From Bacteroidales bacterium (GTDB lineage Bacteria; Bacteroidota; Bacteroidia; Bacteroidales; F082): a DNA stretch of 64,000 nt. The DNA lies in the NCBI GenBank assembly GCA_028704385.1, contig JAQVLA010000001.1, forward strand, positions 110,794 through 174,793, given 5' to 3'. Of the stretch, positions 54,005-62,550 are shown one piece after another (position 1 is the first letter of the stretch; each line of letters begins with the position of its first letter). Both the position numbers and the translations under genes were made by a program. A model generated the notes under the pieces. It was not told the DNA's origin, ran no database searches, and was given only the letters and a program-made list of their open reading frames with translations.

Positions 54005-55780
54005 TTAGTCGATTAGTATGGCTTCAAATCTGCATACGGAATGGCATTCTCCGCATTTGATGCAGATTTCCTGCTTTATATGATGAGTTTCTTTTCTGCC
54101 TCCGTCAATGGCATTGGTTGGGCATTTTACAGCGCATACTGTACAGCCGGTGCATTTATGAGGATCAATGGTGTATGTCAGCAATGGTTTGCACACTTTC
54201 GCAGGACATTTTTTATCGTAAATATGAACTTCAAATTCATGCCTGAAATACTTGAGCGTTGTAAGAACGGGATTTGGAGCTGTTTGGCCTAGTCCGCAAA
54301 GTGAATTGTTCTTGATCTGATGAGCCAGATTTTCAAGTTTTTCAATGTCGCCATCTTCACCTTTCCCATTCGTAATGCGTTCGAGCATTTCGAGCATCCG
54401 CTTGGTTCCGATGCGGCAGAAAGTACATTTTCCGCAGGATTCATTTTGTGTGAAATTCAGGAAAAATTTTGCCAGGTCGATCATGCAGGTGCTTTCGTCC
54501 ATTACCACCATTCCACCCGATCCCATGATAGCACCGGTTGCATTTACAGAATCATAATCCACGATGGTATCACCCAATTCGGCCGGAATACATCCACCCG
54601 AAGGCCCCCCCAGTTGTACTGCTTTAAATTTTTTATTGCCCTGAATGCCACCGCCAAGCTTAAAAATAATATCGTTGATGGTAACACCCATCGGAACCTC
54701 AACCAAGCCGCCATGTTTGATTTTTCCGGTGAGGGCAAATACCTTGGTTCCTTTGCTTTTTTCTGTCCCATAAGCTGCGTAGGCTTCAGCACCATGATTG
54801 ATAATCCAGGGAACGTTAGCCCAGGTTTCCACATTATTGATATTGGTGGGCTTTGTCCATAAACCTGAAACAGCTGGGAAAGGTGGCCTTTTACGTGGCA
54901 TTCCCCTTTTGCCTTCGATGCTTGCTATCAAAGCGGTTTCTTCGCCGCAAACAAAAGCTCCGGCACCTTCTTTTACATAGATATCAAAAGAAAAGGTACT
55001 TCCGAAAAGATTGTTTCCGAGTAAAGCCTTTTCCCTGGCTTGCCCGATAGCAATGTTTAGTCGTTTGATAGCCAGTGGATATTCGGCACGACAATAAATC
55101 ACACCCTGTGTTGCTCCAATAGCATAACCTCCTATCATCATCCCTTCGAGCACTGCATGTGGATCGCCTTCGAGTAAGGAGCGATCCATAAAAGCACCGG
55201 GATCGCCTTCGTCAGCATTACAAATGATGTATTTTTCGTCACTTTCGTTCTGATGGGCAAATTTCCATTTTAGTCCGGTCGGAAAACCACCACCACCGCG
55301 ACCTCTTAAACCACTGTCAATAATAGTTTGAATTATTTCCTCCTGCGATCTCTTTGTTTGAATGATTTGCTTAACAGCTTTGTAGGCATCCTGTTGCAGA
55401 GCTTCTTCGATGGATTCCGGATCAAAATAGCCACAATTTCGTAAAGCAATTTTTACCTGTCCTTCGAAAAAGGTATCTTCTTGTGTGCTAAGTTTTTCAG
55501 CATGTACGGCTTTTTCTGTTGAAATTTTTCCATCTAAAAGATGCGAACGTAAAACTGTTTCTACAGTTTCTGCTGTCATATCACCATAGATAATTTTGCC
55601 ATTTTCGTCCTGAATCTCAACCAAAGGTTCTTTGTAACACATTCCAATACAGCTTGTTCTGGCCAGTTCGAAATCCATTTCACCAGTGGCTAAAATTGCT
55701 TCCAGTTTGCTGTATGTTTTTGAAGCTCCGGCAGCAATGCCACAACTTCCTAATCCTACTATAACTTTTGTTTTTTTCAT
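54005..55780 (-). CDS. NuoF/HydB-like NADH-oxidising FMN subunit
   Basis: This 591-residue protein has an N-terminal thioredoxin-like [2Fe-2S] domain (Cys13, Cys44, Cys48), the NADH/FMN core with GLRGRGGGGFPTGLKW and CNADEGDPGAFMDRS, the N3-type cluster ESCGKCTFCRIGTKRM, and a C-terminal pair of [4Fe-4S] motifs (Cys543, 546, 549, 553 and 573, 576, 579, 583). The extra C-terminal ferredoxin is typical of HydB/bifurcating complexes rather than respiratory NuoF. It lies 6 bases from the NuoE-like gene and 22 bases from the large-subunit gene. Confidence 0.92.
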   Translation of the reverse strand: MKKTKVIVGLGSCGIAAGASKTYSKLEAILATGEMDFELARTSCIGMCYKEPLVEIQDENGKIIYGDMTAETVETVLRSHLLDGKISTEKAVHAEKLSTQEDTFFEGQVKIALRNCGYFDPESIEEALQQDAYKAVKQIIQTKRSQEEIIQTIIDSGLRGRGGGGFPTGLKWKFAHQNESDEKYIICNADEGDPGAFMDRSLLEGDPHAVLEGMMIGGYAIGATQGVIYCRAEYPLAIKRLNIAIGQAREKALLGNNLFGSTFSFDIYVKEGAGAFVCGEETALIASIEGKRGMPRKRPPFPAVSGLWTKPTNINNVETWANVPWIINHGAEAYAAYGTEKSKGTKVFALTGKIKHGGLVEVPMGVTINDIIFKLGGGIQGNKKFKAVQLGGPSGGCIPAELGDTIVDYDSVNATGAIMGSGGMVVMDESTCMIDLAKFFLNFTQNESCGKCTFCRIGTKRMLEMLERITNGKGEDGDIEKLENLAHQIKNNSLCGLGQTAPNPVLTTLKYFRHEFEVHIYDKKCPAKVCKPLLTYTIDPHKCTGCTVCAVKCPTNAIDGGRKETHHIKQEICIKCGECHSVCRFEAILID

Positions 55781-55786
55781 AATCGC

Positions 55787-56326
55787 TTATTTTTCGGACT
55801 TAGGCTTATCTTTACACACCTGATTCTTAAGTTCCCTGATGGTCTTAACAGCACTTTTGCCGTTTAACTTCCCGTAAGTGTTTTCGCCTATCATCATCAC
55901 AGGAGCTAATGAGCAGCAGCCCAAACAGGCCACTGATTCCAGTGTGAATGCTCCATCTGATGTTGTTTCGCCGTCCTTTACTCCCAGCAAATCCTGTATT
56001 GCATCCGTTATTTTGTTGGCATCCTGCACATGACAGGCGGTTCCATGGCAAACTTTTATAATATTTTTACCCACCGGACTAAGCCTGAATTGGGCATAAA
56101 AAGTGGCGACACCATAAATGTCGGCCTCGGCAATTCCTGTTGCCTCAGAAATGATGGTAAAGGCTTCTGCGGGAATATATCCATAGGTTTCCTGAGTTCC
56201 TTGTAAGAGCAGGATTAGACTTCCAGGCTTTTGGCTATATTTTTTAAGCAAAGGTTTTATCAAAGATAAATCAGCATGATTGGAAAAGGAGTTTTGCTGA
56301 CTTTGGGCAATTCGCGTTATTCGCAT
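55787..56326 (-). CDS. NuoE/HydC-like [2Fe-2S] subunit
   Basis: This 179-residue thioredoxin-fold ferredoxin has the ligand pattern Cys93-x4-Cys98 ... Cys134-x3-Cys138 (VCHGTACH and ACLGCCSLAP) and the ATFYAQFRLSPVGK segment typical of NuoE/HydC. It is the first gene of the three-gene operon and passes electrons to or from the FMN subunit. The length is normal. Confidence 0.92.
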   Translation of the reverse strand: MRITRIAQSQQNSFSNHADLSLIKPLLKKYSQKPGSLILLLQGTQETYGYIPAEAFTIISEATGIAEADIYGVATFYAQFRLSPVGKNIIKVCHGTACHVQDANKITDAIQDLLGVKDGETTSDGAFTLESVACLGCCSLAPVMMIGENTYGKLNGKSAVKTIRELKNQVCKDKPKSEK

Positions 56327-56664
56327 TGTTAACTAAAATTGAATTTTACAACTATCTTGAGCGAACTAAAATAGATATTCTAATTGAAACAAAAAGCGTT
56401 TAAGCACTGATTAACAGCTATTTATATTCAGTCTAAATTATAGAAACATCTAAATATCTGACAGTCTTACAGAAAGCAATACTTTTTGTAAATCACATTT
56501 TTTTGGCTTTCTGCTGATTATTGCACTGCCGGGTATTCCATTCCGAGAATCACGCAAAAGAATATGATTGATTTTCTGAAGGAATTGAGAGATAGGGTTT
56601 TTGATGAAGAAAAGTGTTTTATACTGTTTAAATGGTTGTACTTATTTTTGCAAAAATTTTTCCC
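56327..56664. other. intergenic region, AT-rich, with one promoter-like box
   Basis: The 338 bases between the divergent NuoE-like gene and the YkgJ-like gene contain TATTTTTG at 56643-56650 (TAnnTTTG). A 35-codon frame opens at the ATG at about 56563 and ends within the next gene's 5' end, but it looks like chance. No tRNA, terminator or repeat was found. Confidence 0.4.
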
Positions 56665-57153
56665 TTGAAACTAATTGAAATCTGGAAATCACAGGCTAAT
56701 ATCAAAAAGCAAAATGCATTAACTCGAAAGCTTAAAGTCTCTAAGCTTAAAGAATTGAAACTGATTGCTGATCAATCACATCAGGAGGTGTTTAGTGAAT
56801 TAAGTTGTTTGGATTGTGCCAATTGTTGTAAAACCATCCCGCCTATCTTAAATGATAATGACATCCGTCGTCTTGCTAAATCACTGGGCATGAAGGAAAA
56901 AGAATTCCACATGGCTCATGTGCGGATAGATGAGGATGGCGATCGGGTGATGGCGCAAACACCTTGTCCCTTTTTGCTCGAAAATAATCATTGCCTGGTT
57001 TATGATAGCCGGCCACGAGCTTGCAGGGAATATCCTCATACTGATGGAAATCAATTTGCAGAAAATCTGAGGCTACATGCGGTTAATAGCACCCATTGCC
57101 CGGCTGTATTTCATATTTTACAACGCATCGAAAAGCATCTTACTTCATCCTGA
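56665..57153 (+). CDS. YkgJ-type zinc/iron-chelating cysteine-cluster protein
   Basis: This protein of about 162 residues has the cysteine cluster CLDCANCCKTIPP, followed by TPCPFLLENNHCLVYDSRPRAC and HCPAVFH (shown in parts: TPCPFLLENN, SRPRACREYP), characteristic of the YkgJ/CxxCxxCC family proposed to bind Zn or Fe-S. Its function is unknown. The frame extends to an in-frame ATG-like start at 56632, but the box TATTTTTG at 56643 suggests transcription begins after it, so I prefer the TTG at 56665. It lies 33 bases before obg on the same strand. Confidence 0.78.
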   Translation: MKLIEIWKSQANIKKQNALTRKLKVSKLKELKLIADQSHQEVFSELSCLDCANCCKTIPPILNDNDIRRLAKSLGMKEKEFHMAHVRIDEDGDRVMAQTPCPFLLENNHCLVYDSRPRACREYPHTDGNQFAENLRLHAVNSTHCPAVFHILQRIEKHLTSS

Positions 57154-57164
57154 GTTTGAAAGCG

Positions 57165-57172
57165 TATCTTTG
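57165..57172 (+). promoter_or_regulatory. candidate -7 box for obg
   Basis: TATCTTTG matches TAnnTTTG and lies 14 bases before the obg ATG. No good -33 element is seen, so this is tentative. Confidence 0.35.
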
Positions 57173-57186
57173 CAGAAATTTTTCGC

Positions 57187-58176
57187 ATGGCAGGTTCAAA
57201 TTTTGTTGATTACGTAAAAATATTTTGTCGTTCGGGTAAGGGTGGTGCTGGTTCGGCGCATCTGAGGCGCGAGAAGTTTGTGCCCAAAGGAGGTCCTGAT
57301 GGTGGCGACGGAGGGAGAGGCGGACATGTTATCTTAAGAGGTAACGCGCAAATGTGGACTTTGCTGCATTTGCGTTATACCAAGCATCTGTTTGCAGAAA
57401 ATGGCGAATCGGGCGGAAAGCAGCAGCGGTCTGGTGCGGGAGGGAATGATGTGATTATTGAAGTTCCGCTGGGAACTGTTGCTTTGGATGCTGAAAGCCA
57501 CGAACAAATCGCTGAAATTACAGAAGAAGGTCAGGAAGTAGTTTTGCTGCAGGGTGGACGCGGAGGACTGGGAAATCAGCACTTTAAATCTTCTACCAAT
57601 CAAACACCCCGTTACGCGCAACCTGGAGAAGAAGGCCTTGAAAAATGGATCATCATCGAGCTTAAACTGCTTGCTGATGTGGGATTGGTTGGTTTTCCCA
57701 ATGCCGGTAAGTCCACATTATTATCAACGGTATCAGCTGCACGGCCCGAAATAGCAGATTATCCATTTACCACACTCGTACCCAATCTTGGAATTGTAAG
57801 CTATTACGATTACAAATCTTTTGTGATGGCTGATATTCCCGGAATTATTGAAGGTGCTTCTGAAGGTAAGGGATTGGGGTTAAGGTTTTTAAGACATATT
57901 GAGCGTAATTCTGTTTTATTGTTTATGATCCCGGCCGATGCGGATGATATCGCTAAGGAATATCGGATTTTAATTGGCGAATTGGAGGCTTATAATCCTG
58001 AATTACTTGATAAATCAAGGTTATTGGCCATCACAAAAAGCGATTTATTGGATAATGAACTTAAGAATGAGATCAGTGAACAACTGCCCGATTTGCCCTA
58101 TATTTATATTAGTTCCGTTACAGGTGAGGGAATAAAAGGACTTAAGGATATGCTTTGGGAAGCCTTGAATGAATAA
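57187..58176 (+). CDS. obg: Obg-family GTPase (ObgE/CgtA)
   Basis: This 329-residue ribosome-assembly GTPase has an N-terminal glycine-rich Obg fold (about 1-160, [30 protein letters not shown]) and a G domain with [12 protein letters not shown] (G1), a switch I segment [28 protein letters not shown] (G3) and TKSD (G4). There is no C-terminal extension. It is essential for 50S maturation in model bacteria. It may share transcription with the YkgJ-type gene upstream. Confidence 0.96.
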   Translation: MAGSNFVDYVKIFCRSGKGGAGSAHLRREKFVPKGGPDGGDGGRGGHVILRGNAQMWTLLHLRYTKHLFAENGESGGKQQRSGAGGNDVIIEVPLGTVALDAESHEQIAEITEEGQEVVLLQGGRGGLGNQHFKSSTNQTPRYAQPGEEGLEKWIIIELKLLADVGLVGFPNAGKSTLLSTVSAARPEIADYPFTTLVPNLGIVSYYDYKSFVMADIPGIIEGASEGKGLGLRFLRHIERNSVLLFMIPADADDIAKEYRILIGELEAYNPELLDKSRLLAITKSDLLDNELKNEISEQLPDLPYIYISSVTGEGIKGLKDMLWEALNE

Positions 58177-58238
58177 AAAATTGCCGCCAACATTAAGTTT
58201 TGCGCCTAAATTGTTTTTCAAGACTTTTTTTTAAAATT

Positions 58239-58271
58239 AAACCTTCAAGGTTTTTAAAACCTTGAAGGTTT
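58239..58271. repeat. inverted repeat / probable convergent terminator
   Basis: AACCTTCAAGGTT and AACCTTGAAGGTT pair as a hairpin of about 13 bp with a short T/A-rich loop. It lies between the convergent obg and fumC genes and has T-rich sequence on the minus-strand side. The CCTTCAAGG arm resembles intergenic repeats common in Bacteroidota genomes. Confidence 0.6.
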
Positions 58272-58312
58272 AGTATATAAAACATCTTAGGTCCTACAGA
58301 AAATAAGCTCAA

Positions 58313-59704
58313 TTACCTTCCAATCATTTTGGTCGGATCAACCCATTCAGTGAACTGTTCATCGGTAAGCAATCCCAGCTCCAGGGCAGCCTCACGTAAG
58401 GTGGTGTTTTCTGTATGTGCTTTTTTTGCAATTTTAGCAGCATTTTCATAGCCAATATGTGGATTCAGTGCCGTGACCAGCATCAATGAGTTTTCCAGAT
58501 TTTGTTTGATACGTGCCTCGTTGGCTTCAATGCCAACCACAGCATGATCAGTAAAGCTAACACAAGCATCACCTAATAATCTGGCTGATTGTAGCAAATT
58601 AGCAATCATAACGGGTTTAAACACATTGAGTTGGAAATGACCCTGCATGCCTCCTGCCGCAATAGCGGCATCGTTGCCGATAACCTGAGCACAAACCATC
58701 GAAAGGGCCTCATTTTGTGTTGGATTCACTTTTCCGGGCATGATAGATGAACCAGGTTCGTTGGCTGGCAGAATAATTTCGCCGATGCTGCATCTTGGTC
58801 CGCTGGCCAACATGCGTGTGTTGTTGGTTATGTGCATCAGGCTTACAGCGAGTTGACGTAATGCTCCTGAAGTTTCAACAATGGCATCGTGTGCCGATAA
58901 GGCTTCAAATTTATTGGGAGCTGTCACAAAAGGCAGTCCGGTGAGGCCGGCAATGGTATTAGCCACTTCCTTGGCATAACCTTTTGGAGTGTTGATGCCG
59001 GTGCCAACAGCTGTTCCGCCCAAAGCCAATTCGCTGAGATGACTGAGGGTGTTTTCTAAGGCCTTTAACCCATGATCAAGCTGTGCTACATAACCCGAAA
59101 ATTCCTGTCCCAGCGTTAGAGGTGTGGCATCCATCAGGTGAGTGCGGCCGGCTTTTACGATGTTGTCAAAATCTTGTGCCTTTGCTTTTAAAGCATCACG
59201 AAGTTTTTCAATTCCGGGAATTGTCACTTCTACAATCATTTTGTAGGCTGCAATATGCATTGCGGTAGGGAAGGTGTCGTTGGATGATTGAGATTTATTC
59301 ACATCATCATTGGGATGTATGGTCTTCTTTAAGTCATCCAGCCTTCCTCCTGCCAAAACGTGAGCACGATTTGCCAGCACTTCGTTCATATTCATATTGG
59401 ATTGCGTGCCCGATCCTGTTTGCCAGATTACCAGCGGAAAATTATCATCCAGCTTGCCGGCCAACACTTCATCAGCAGCCTTAGAAATGAGGTCGCATTT
59501 TAATTCGGGCAACACACCGAGCTTCATATTACTGATGGCGGCTGCCTTTTTCAAAATGGCAAAAGCATAAATGATTTCTTTTGGCATAGAGCCTTCCGGC
59601 CCAATTTTAAAATTGTTGCGCGAGCGCTCGGTTTGGGCTCCCCAATACTTTTCGGCAGGGACTTCTACATTGCCCATGGTGTCTTTTTCGATACGATAAT
59701 TCAT
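58313..59704 (-). CDS. fumC: fumarate hydratase, class II
   Basis: This 463-residue iron-free fumarase interconverts fumarate and malate. The superfamily signature [15 protein letters not shown] contains the catalytic Ser loop, and [24 protein letters not shown] and [11 protein letters not shown] are the other conserved blocks. With malic enzyme (8348) and malate dehydrogenase (63343) it covers C4 interconversion in this window. No operon partner is evident. Confidence 0.96.
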   Translation of the reverse strand: MNYRIEKDTMGNVEVPAEKYWGAQTERSRNNFKIGPEGSMPKEIIYAFAILKKAAAISNMKLGVLPELKCDLISKAADEVLAGKLDDNFPLVIWQTGSGTQSNMNMNEVLANRAHVLAGGRLDDLKKTIHPNDDVNKSQSSNDTFPTAMHIAAYKMIVEVTIPGIEKLRDALKAKAQDFDNIVKAGRTHLMDATPLTLGQEFSGYVAQLDHGLKALENTLSHLSELALGGTAVGTGINTPKGYAKEVANTIAGLTGLPFVTAPNKFEALSAHDAIVETSGALRQLAVSLMHITNNTRMLASGPRCSIGEIILPANEPGSSIMPGKVNPTQNEALSMVCAQVIGNDAAIAAGGMQGHFQLNVFKPVMIANLLQSARLLGDACVSFTDHAVVGIEANEARIKQNLENSLMLVTALNPHIGYENAAKIAKKAHTENTTLREAALELGLLTDEQFTEWVDPTKMIGR

Positions 59705-59743
59705 TTTGCTTGGTATTTTATTGGTTTGAAAAATGGGTTATTT

Positions 59744-60097
59744 CTATTGTTTTTGCAAGCGGTTATTCAGACTGGTGATATGGCTTTTTAAATCCCTTAT
59801 CTTCGTCTGAAAGTCGCTTACCGACTCATCTGTAGCAAGTTTTAGATGTTTGCAAATTATCAGCAAAGTTTCTGTTTGAGCCAGAGCGGCTAAAGCCTCT
59901 GAGACTCCCGTTGTGGAAATGCCATTCAGAGCGGCTGCCAAAGTCATTGGAACATCAGTTACCTTGTTTCTGAGTTTCTGGCTCAATCCATTACGTTCCG
60001 ACTCAGGAAAGTATTCTGTGAGGGTGTAAATATCTCTTACAAAATTCATTAATGGTTCCCACAGCGGGAGCGATTCGATGGTAAGTGGCGATTTCAT
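59744..60097 (-). CDS. four-helix-bundle protein (23S rRNA-IVP-like)
   Basis: This 117-residue all-helical protein has the pattern LPLWEPLMNFVRDIYTLTEYFP, then ERNGLSQKLRNKV and a C-terminal coiled helix (IRDLKSHITSLNNRLQ). These resemble the four-helix-bundle family PF05635 (encoded in 23S rRNA intervening sequences and elsewhere), though divergently: the usual N-I-A-E-G block is replaced by AAALNGIS. Its function is unknown. It overlaps the ArsC-like gene by 4 bases and precedes fumC by 39 bases. Confidence 0.65.
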   Translation of the reverse strand: MKSPLTIESLPLWEPLMNFVRDIYTLTEYFPESERNGLSQKLRNKVTDVPMTLAAALNGISTTGVSEALAALAQTETLLIICKHLKLATDESVSDFQTKIRDLKSHITSLNNRLQKQ

Positions 60098-60432
60098 AAA
60101 ATTTTGTTTAGATTTTCTGGAGGATCAGCCCATACAGCTTTTTCGTCTTTGATGATGATGGGGCGCTTAAGGAGCTTCGGATTTTCAGCTATGGCCATAA
60201 TGAGCTCGGTATCAGAAAGATTTTTGTCCTTGATGTCATTTTTATAGGCTTCTTCCTGTTTTCGGATGAGTGCTTCGGCAGAAAGTCCAGTTTTGCTGAT
60301 GATTTCTTCCAGCTCTTCCTTGCTGATACCTTCTTTGATGTAGTTGATCAGCTTGAAATCATTGGTTTTTTCTTCAAGGTAAGCAAGGCCTGCGCGGGAT
60401 TTTTTGCAATGTGGGTTGTGATAGATTTTCAT
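60094..60432 (-). CDS. ArsC/Spx-family glutaredoxin-like protein
   Basis: This 112-residue protein starts MKIYHNPHCKKSRAGLAYL. Its single Cys-x3-Ser-Arg (CKKSR) matches the YffB/ArsC-like group, and KRPIIIKDEKAVWADPPEN-type sequence ends it (KRPIIIKDEKAVW). True arsenate reductases would have additional arginines; here the role is more probably a general thiol-redox one. It overlaps the four-helix-bundle gene by 4 bases, and prfB ends 20 bases upstream. Confidence 0.85.
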   Translation of the reverse strand: MKIYHNPHCKKSRAGLAYLEEKTNDFKLINYIKEGISKEELEEIISKTGLSAEALIRKQEEAYKNDIKDKNLSDTELIMAIAENPKLLKRPIIIKDEKAVWADPPENLNKIL

Positions 60433-60452
60433 GGTTAACTAATTTTCATTCA

Positions 60453-61545
60453 TTAAACATCTTTACCGAATTCCATCAGATAGGCTTTGATAAAACCATT
60501 CAGATCACCATCCATAACAGCCTGTACGTTAGAGGTTTCATAACCAGTTCGCACATCCTTCACAAGCTTATACGGATGCATTACATACGAACGGATTTGC
60601 GAGCCCCATTCAATTTTTTTCTTGCTGCCTTCTATCACGTCAATAGCTTCCTGCTTTTTGCGCATCTCAATTTCGTAAAGCTGCGATTTTAGCATCTGCA
60701 TGGCTTTTTCGCGGTTTTGAAGTTGAGAGCGGGTTTCCTGACATTCTATCACGAGTCCGGAAGGTGCGTGTCGTAAGCGAACAGCGGTTTCCACTTTGTT
60801 CACATTTTGACCGCCGGGACCGCTTGATCTGAAGGTGTCCCAGCTGATGTCGGCCGGATTGACAACGATGTCAATATTATCATCCACAATGGGATACACA
60901 TAAACTGAAGCAAAGGAGGTGTGTCTGCGATTGGCAGAATCGAAGGGTGATATCCGTACCAAGCGGTGCACGCCATTTTCACTTTTCAGGTTACCAAATG
61001 CGTATTCGCCATCAATTTCGAGTGAAACGCTTTTTATTCCGGCCACTTCACCTTCCTGCATATCAAGTTCTTTCACTTTGTGGCCATTGTCTTCGGCCCA
61101 CATCATATACATGCGCATCAACATTTGCGCCCAGTCCTGACTTTCGGTTCCACCAGCGCCGGCATTGATGTTGATAATGGCAGGCAGCTTATCTTCTTCG
61201 CCCGAAAGCATATTCCAAAACTCAAGTTCTTCAACCTGTTTCAGACATTTTTCATACGCCTGATCTATTTCAATTTCTTCGGCATCACCGCTTTCATAAA
61301 GTTCCATACCAATCTCAAGTTCTTCAAAGCTCGATTCGGCTTGATGGTAGGCGTCGGTCCAGCGTTTTTTGTCTTTGATTTGTCTGAGTAAAGTCTCAGC
61401 TTTTTTGGGGTCGTCCCAAAAATCCGGTGCCTGTGTGCGTTCTTCTTCTTCTCCAATTTCCATCAACTTACGGTTGATGTCAAAGATACCTCCTCAAGGC
61501 TTCGAGCCTCTTACGCAATTCTTTTTGGGATTCGGATTGAATCAT
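60453..61545 (-). CDS. prfB: peptide chain release factor 2 (programmed +1 frameshift)
   Basis: Release factor 2, about 363 residues, terminates at UGA and UAA. The first 21 codons start at the ATG at 61545 ([20 protein letters not shown]) and end in CTT TGA, with the TGA at 61480-61482. Translation then shifts +1, reading CTT-T-GAC, into the long frame that continues [19 protein letters not shown]. The frame carries the GGQ motif ([18 protein letters not shown]: key GGQ) and the anticodon-like SPFDS segment (SPF). The slip site is preceded by AGGAGG, 3 bases upstream of CTT. A TAATTTTG -7 box lies at 61575-61582, 29 bases before the ATG. Confidence 0.95.
61489..61494 (-). promoter_or_regulatory. 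Shine-Dalgarno-like element stimulating the prfB frameshift
   Basis: AGGAGG (minus strand) lies 3 bases before the CTT TGA slip site, the same position as the E. coli AGGGGG element that promotes the +1 shift. It is one of the few strong SD-like sequences placed functionally in this window. Confidence 0.8.
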
Positions 61546-61616
61546 TTTTGTTCTTCTTCTTTTGGGTTAGTGTACAAAATTAACAAGATTTTGCTAAGCG
61601 GTATTTTTTCGGTTAA

Positions 61617-62081
61617 CTATAAATCCAATTCGTTGATTAGCTGCCAGATGAGTTGTGGTTGAAATCCTTTTTGAAAGGCATATTGGGCAAGTTTTGTCCG
61701 TCTTTTGTAATCATCCGGTTCTTTTATTTTTTTTGATTCAAGCACTTTTTGAAGGATTTTTCGGTATTCTTCTTCATCAATTTCTGACAAACCGATTTCT
61801 GTCATTAATTCGGGTAAGCCTTTGCTGCGCATGCCGGCAATTATTTTGTTTCGCCCCCAGTGGTTGTTGCGCAGTTTGCCAAGCGCATAGAAACGGGCAA
61901 AGCGTTCTTCGTTGATCAGGTTTTCTTCTTCGAGCTGACGAATAATCTTATTGCACAATTCATCACTTATCGACCAGCCTTTTAGCTTGTTTTTTACTTC
62001 CTGGAGTGTCCGTTCCTGATAATCGCAAAAGCTTCTGGCTTTTGTTAAAAAGTAGTCGTAAGATGAATCTGATTGTGACAT
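61617..62081 (-). CDS. recX: regulatory protein RecX
   Basis: This 154-residue protein is all-helical, with three-helix repeats: FCDYQERTLQEVKNKLKGW at the N-terminus, LINEERFARFYALGKLRNNHWG, and KRRTKLAQYAFQKGFQ. RecX binds RecA filaments and limits recombination. recA is not in the window. It lies 12 bases from the FKBP-like gene upstream and 71 bases from prfB downstream. Confidence 0.88.
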   Translation of the reverse strand: MSQSDSSYDYFLTKARSFCDYQERTLQEVKNKLKGWSISDELCNKIIRQLEEENLINEERFARFYALGKLRNNHWGRNKIIAGMRSKGLPELMTEIGLSEIDEEEYRKILQKVLESKKIKEPDDYKRRTKLAQYAFQKGFQPQLIWQLINELDL

Positions 62082-62093
62082 TTCGTTTATATC

Positions 62094-62546
62094 TTAATCA
62101 GAAAAATAATGAAGCGAGATATCAAAAATCAATACTGAATTGGCTGGTATTTTATCCAATGACTGACTGCCATACCCCAAACCGGAAGGGACGTACAGCG
62201 TGATTTTTCCACCTTCGCCAATCAATGGAAGGCCGTGCTGCCAGCCTTTGATGAGTAGATTGAGCTTATTTGTATAGAAGGAACCCTGGTCAAATGGTTG
62301 ACCATTGAGTAGTCTGCCAGCATAACTAACAGTAATCGTTGAGGTTACCGATGGATGGCGTTCGTTTCCACTTTCCCTGATCACATAAAACAAACCCGAA
62401 GCGGTAGATTCAGCAGTGATATTATTCTCTTCAAGATAATTGATAATGAGTTGTTTGTCAACGTCATCCTGATTTACAACCTGTTTTTCTTTGCATGACG
62501 AACCTATCAGCAGGATTACAAAGACACTAATAATTAGATTTTTCAT
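62094..62546 (-). CDS. FKBP-type peptidyl-prolyl isomerase, lipoprotein
   Basis: This 150-residue protein has a lipoprotein signal MKNLIISVFVILLIGSSC, with lipobox GSSC. A FKBP-like domain follows (about 50-150, VSYAGRLLNGQPFDQGS, GWQHGLPLIGEGGKITLYVPSGLGYG). It probably assists folding of periplasmic or surface proteins. It precedes recX by 12 bases and follows the sirtuin by 4 bases, suggesting an operon. Confidence 0.9.
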   Translation of the reverse strand: MKNLIISVFVILLIGSSCKEKQVVNQDDVDKQLIINYLEENNITAESTASGLFYVIRESGNERHPSVTSTITVSYAGRLLNGQPFDQGSFYTNKLNLLIKGWQHGLPLIGEGGKITLYVPSGLGYGSQSLDKIPANSVLIFDISLHYFSD

Positions 62547-62550
62547 GGGA

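Noticed and set aside
50287..56326. [FeFe]-hydrogenase HydABC or formate dehydrogenase
   Set aside because: The large subunit has no H-cluster motifs (no TSCCPxW or MPCxxKxxE) and no catalytic Cys/Sec with the Mo-domain cluster; the GltD-like insertion is incompatible with HydA.
56563..56670. 35-codon small ORF upstream of the YkgJ-like gene
   Set aside because: Hydrophobic, overlaps the probable promoter and start of the next gene, and has no recognisable features.
60453..61466. prfB beginning at the TTG at 61466 without frameshift
   Set aside because: The upstream 21 codons, the CTT TGA slip site and AGGAGG are all in place, so the true start is at 61545.
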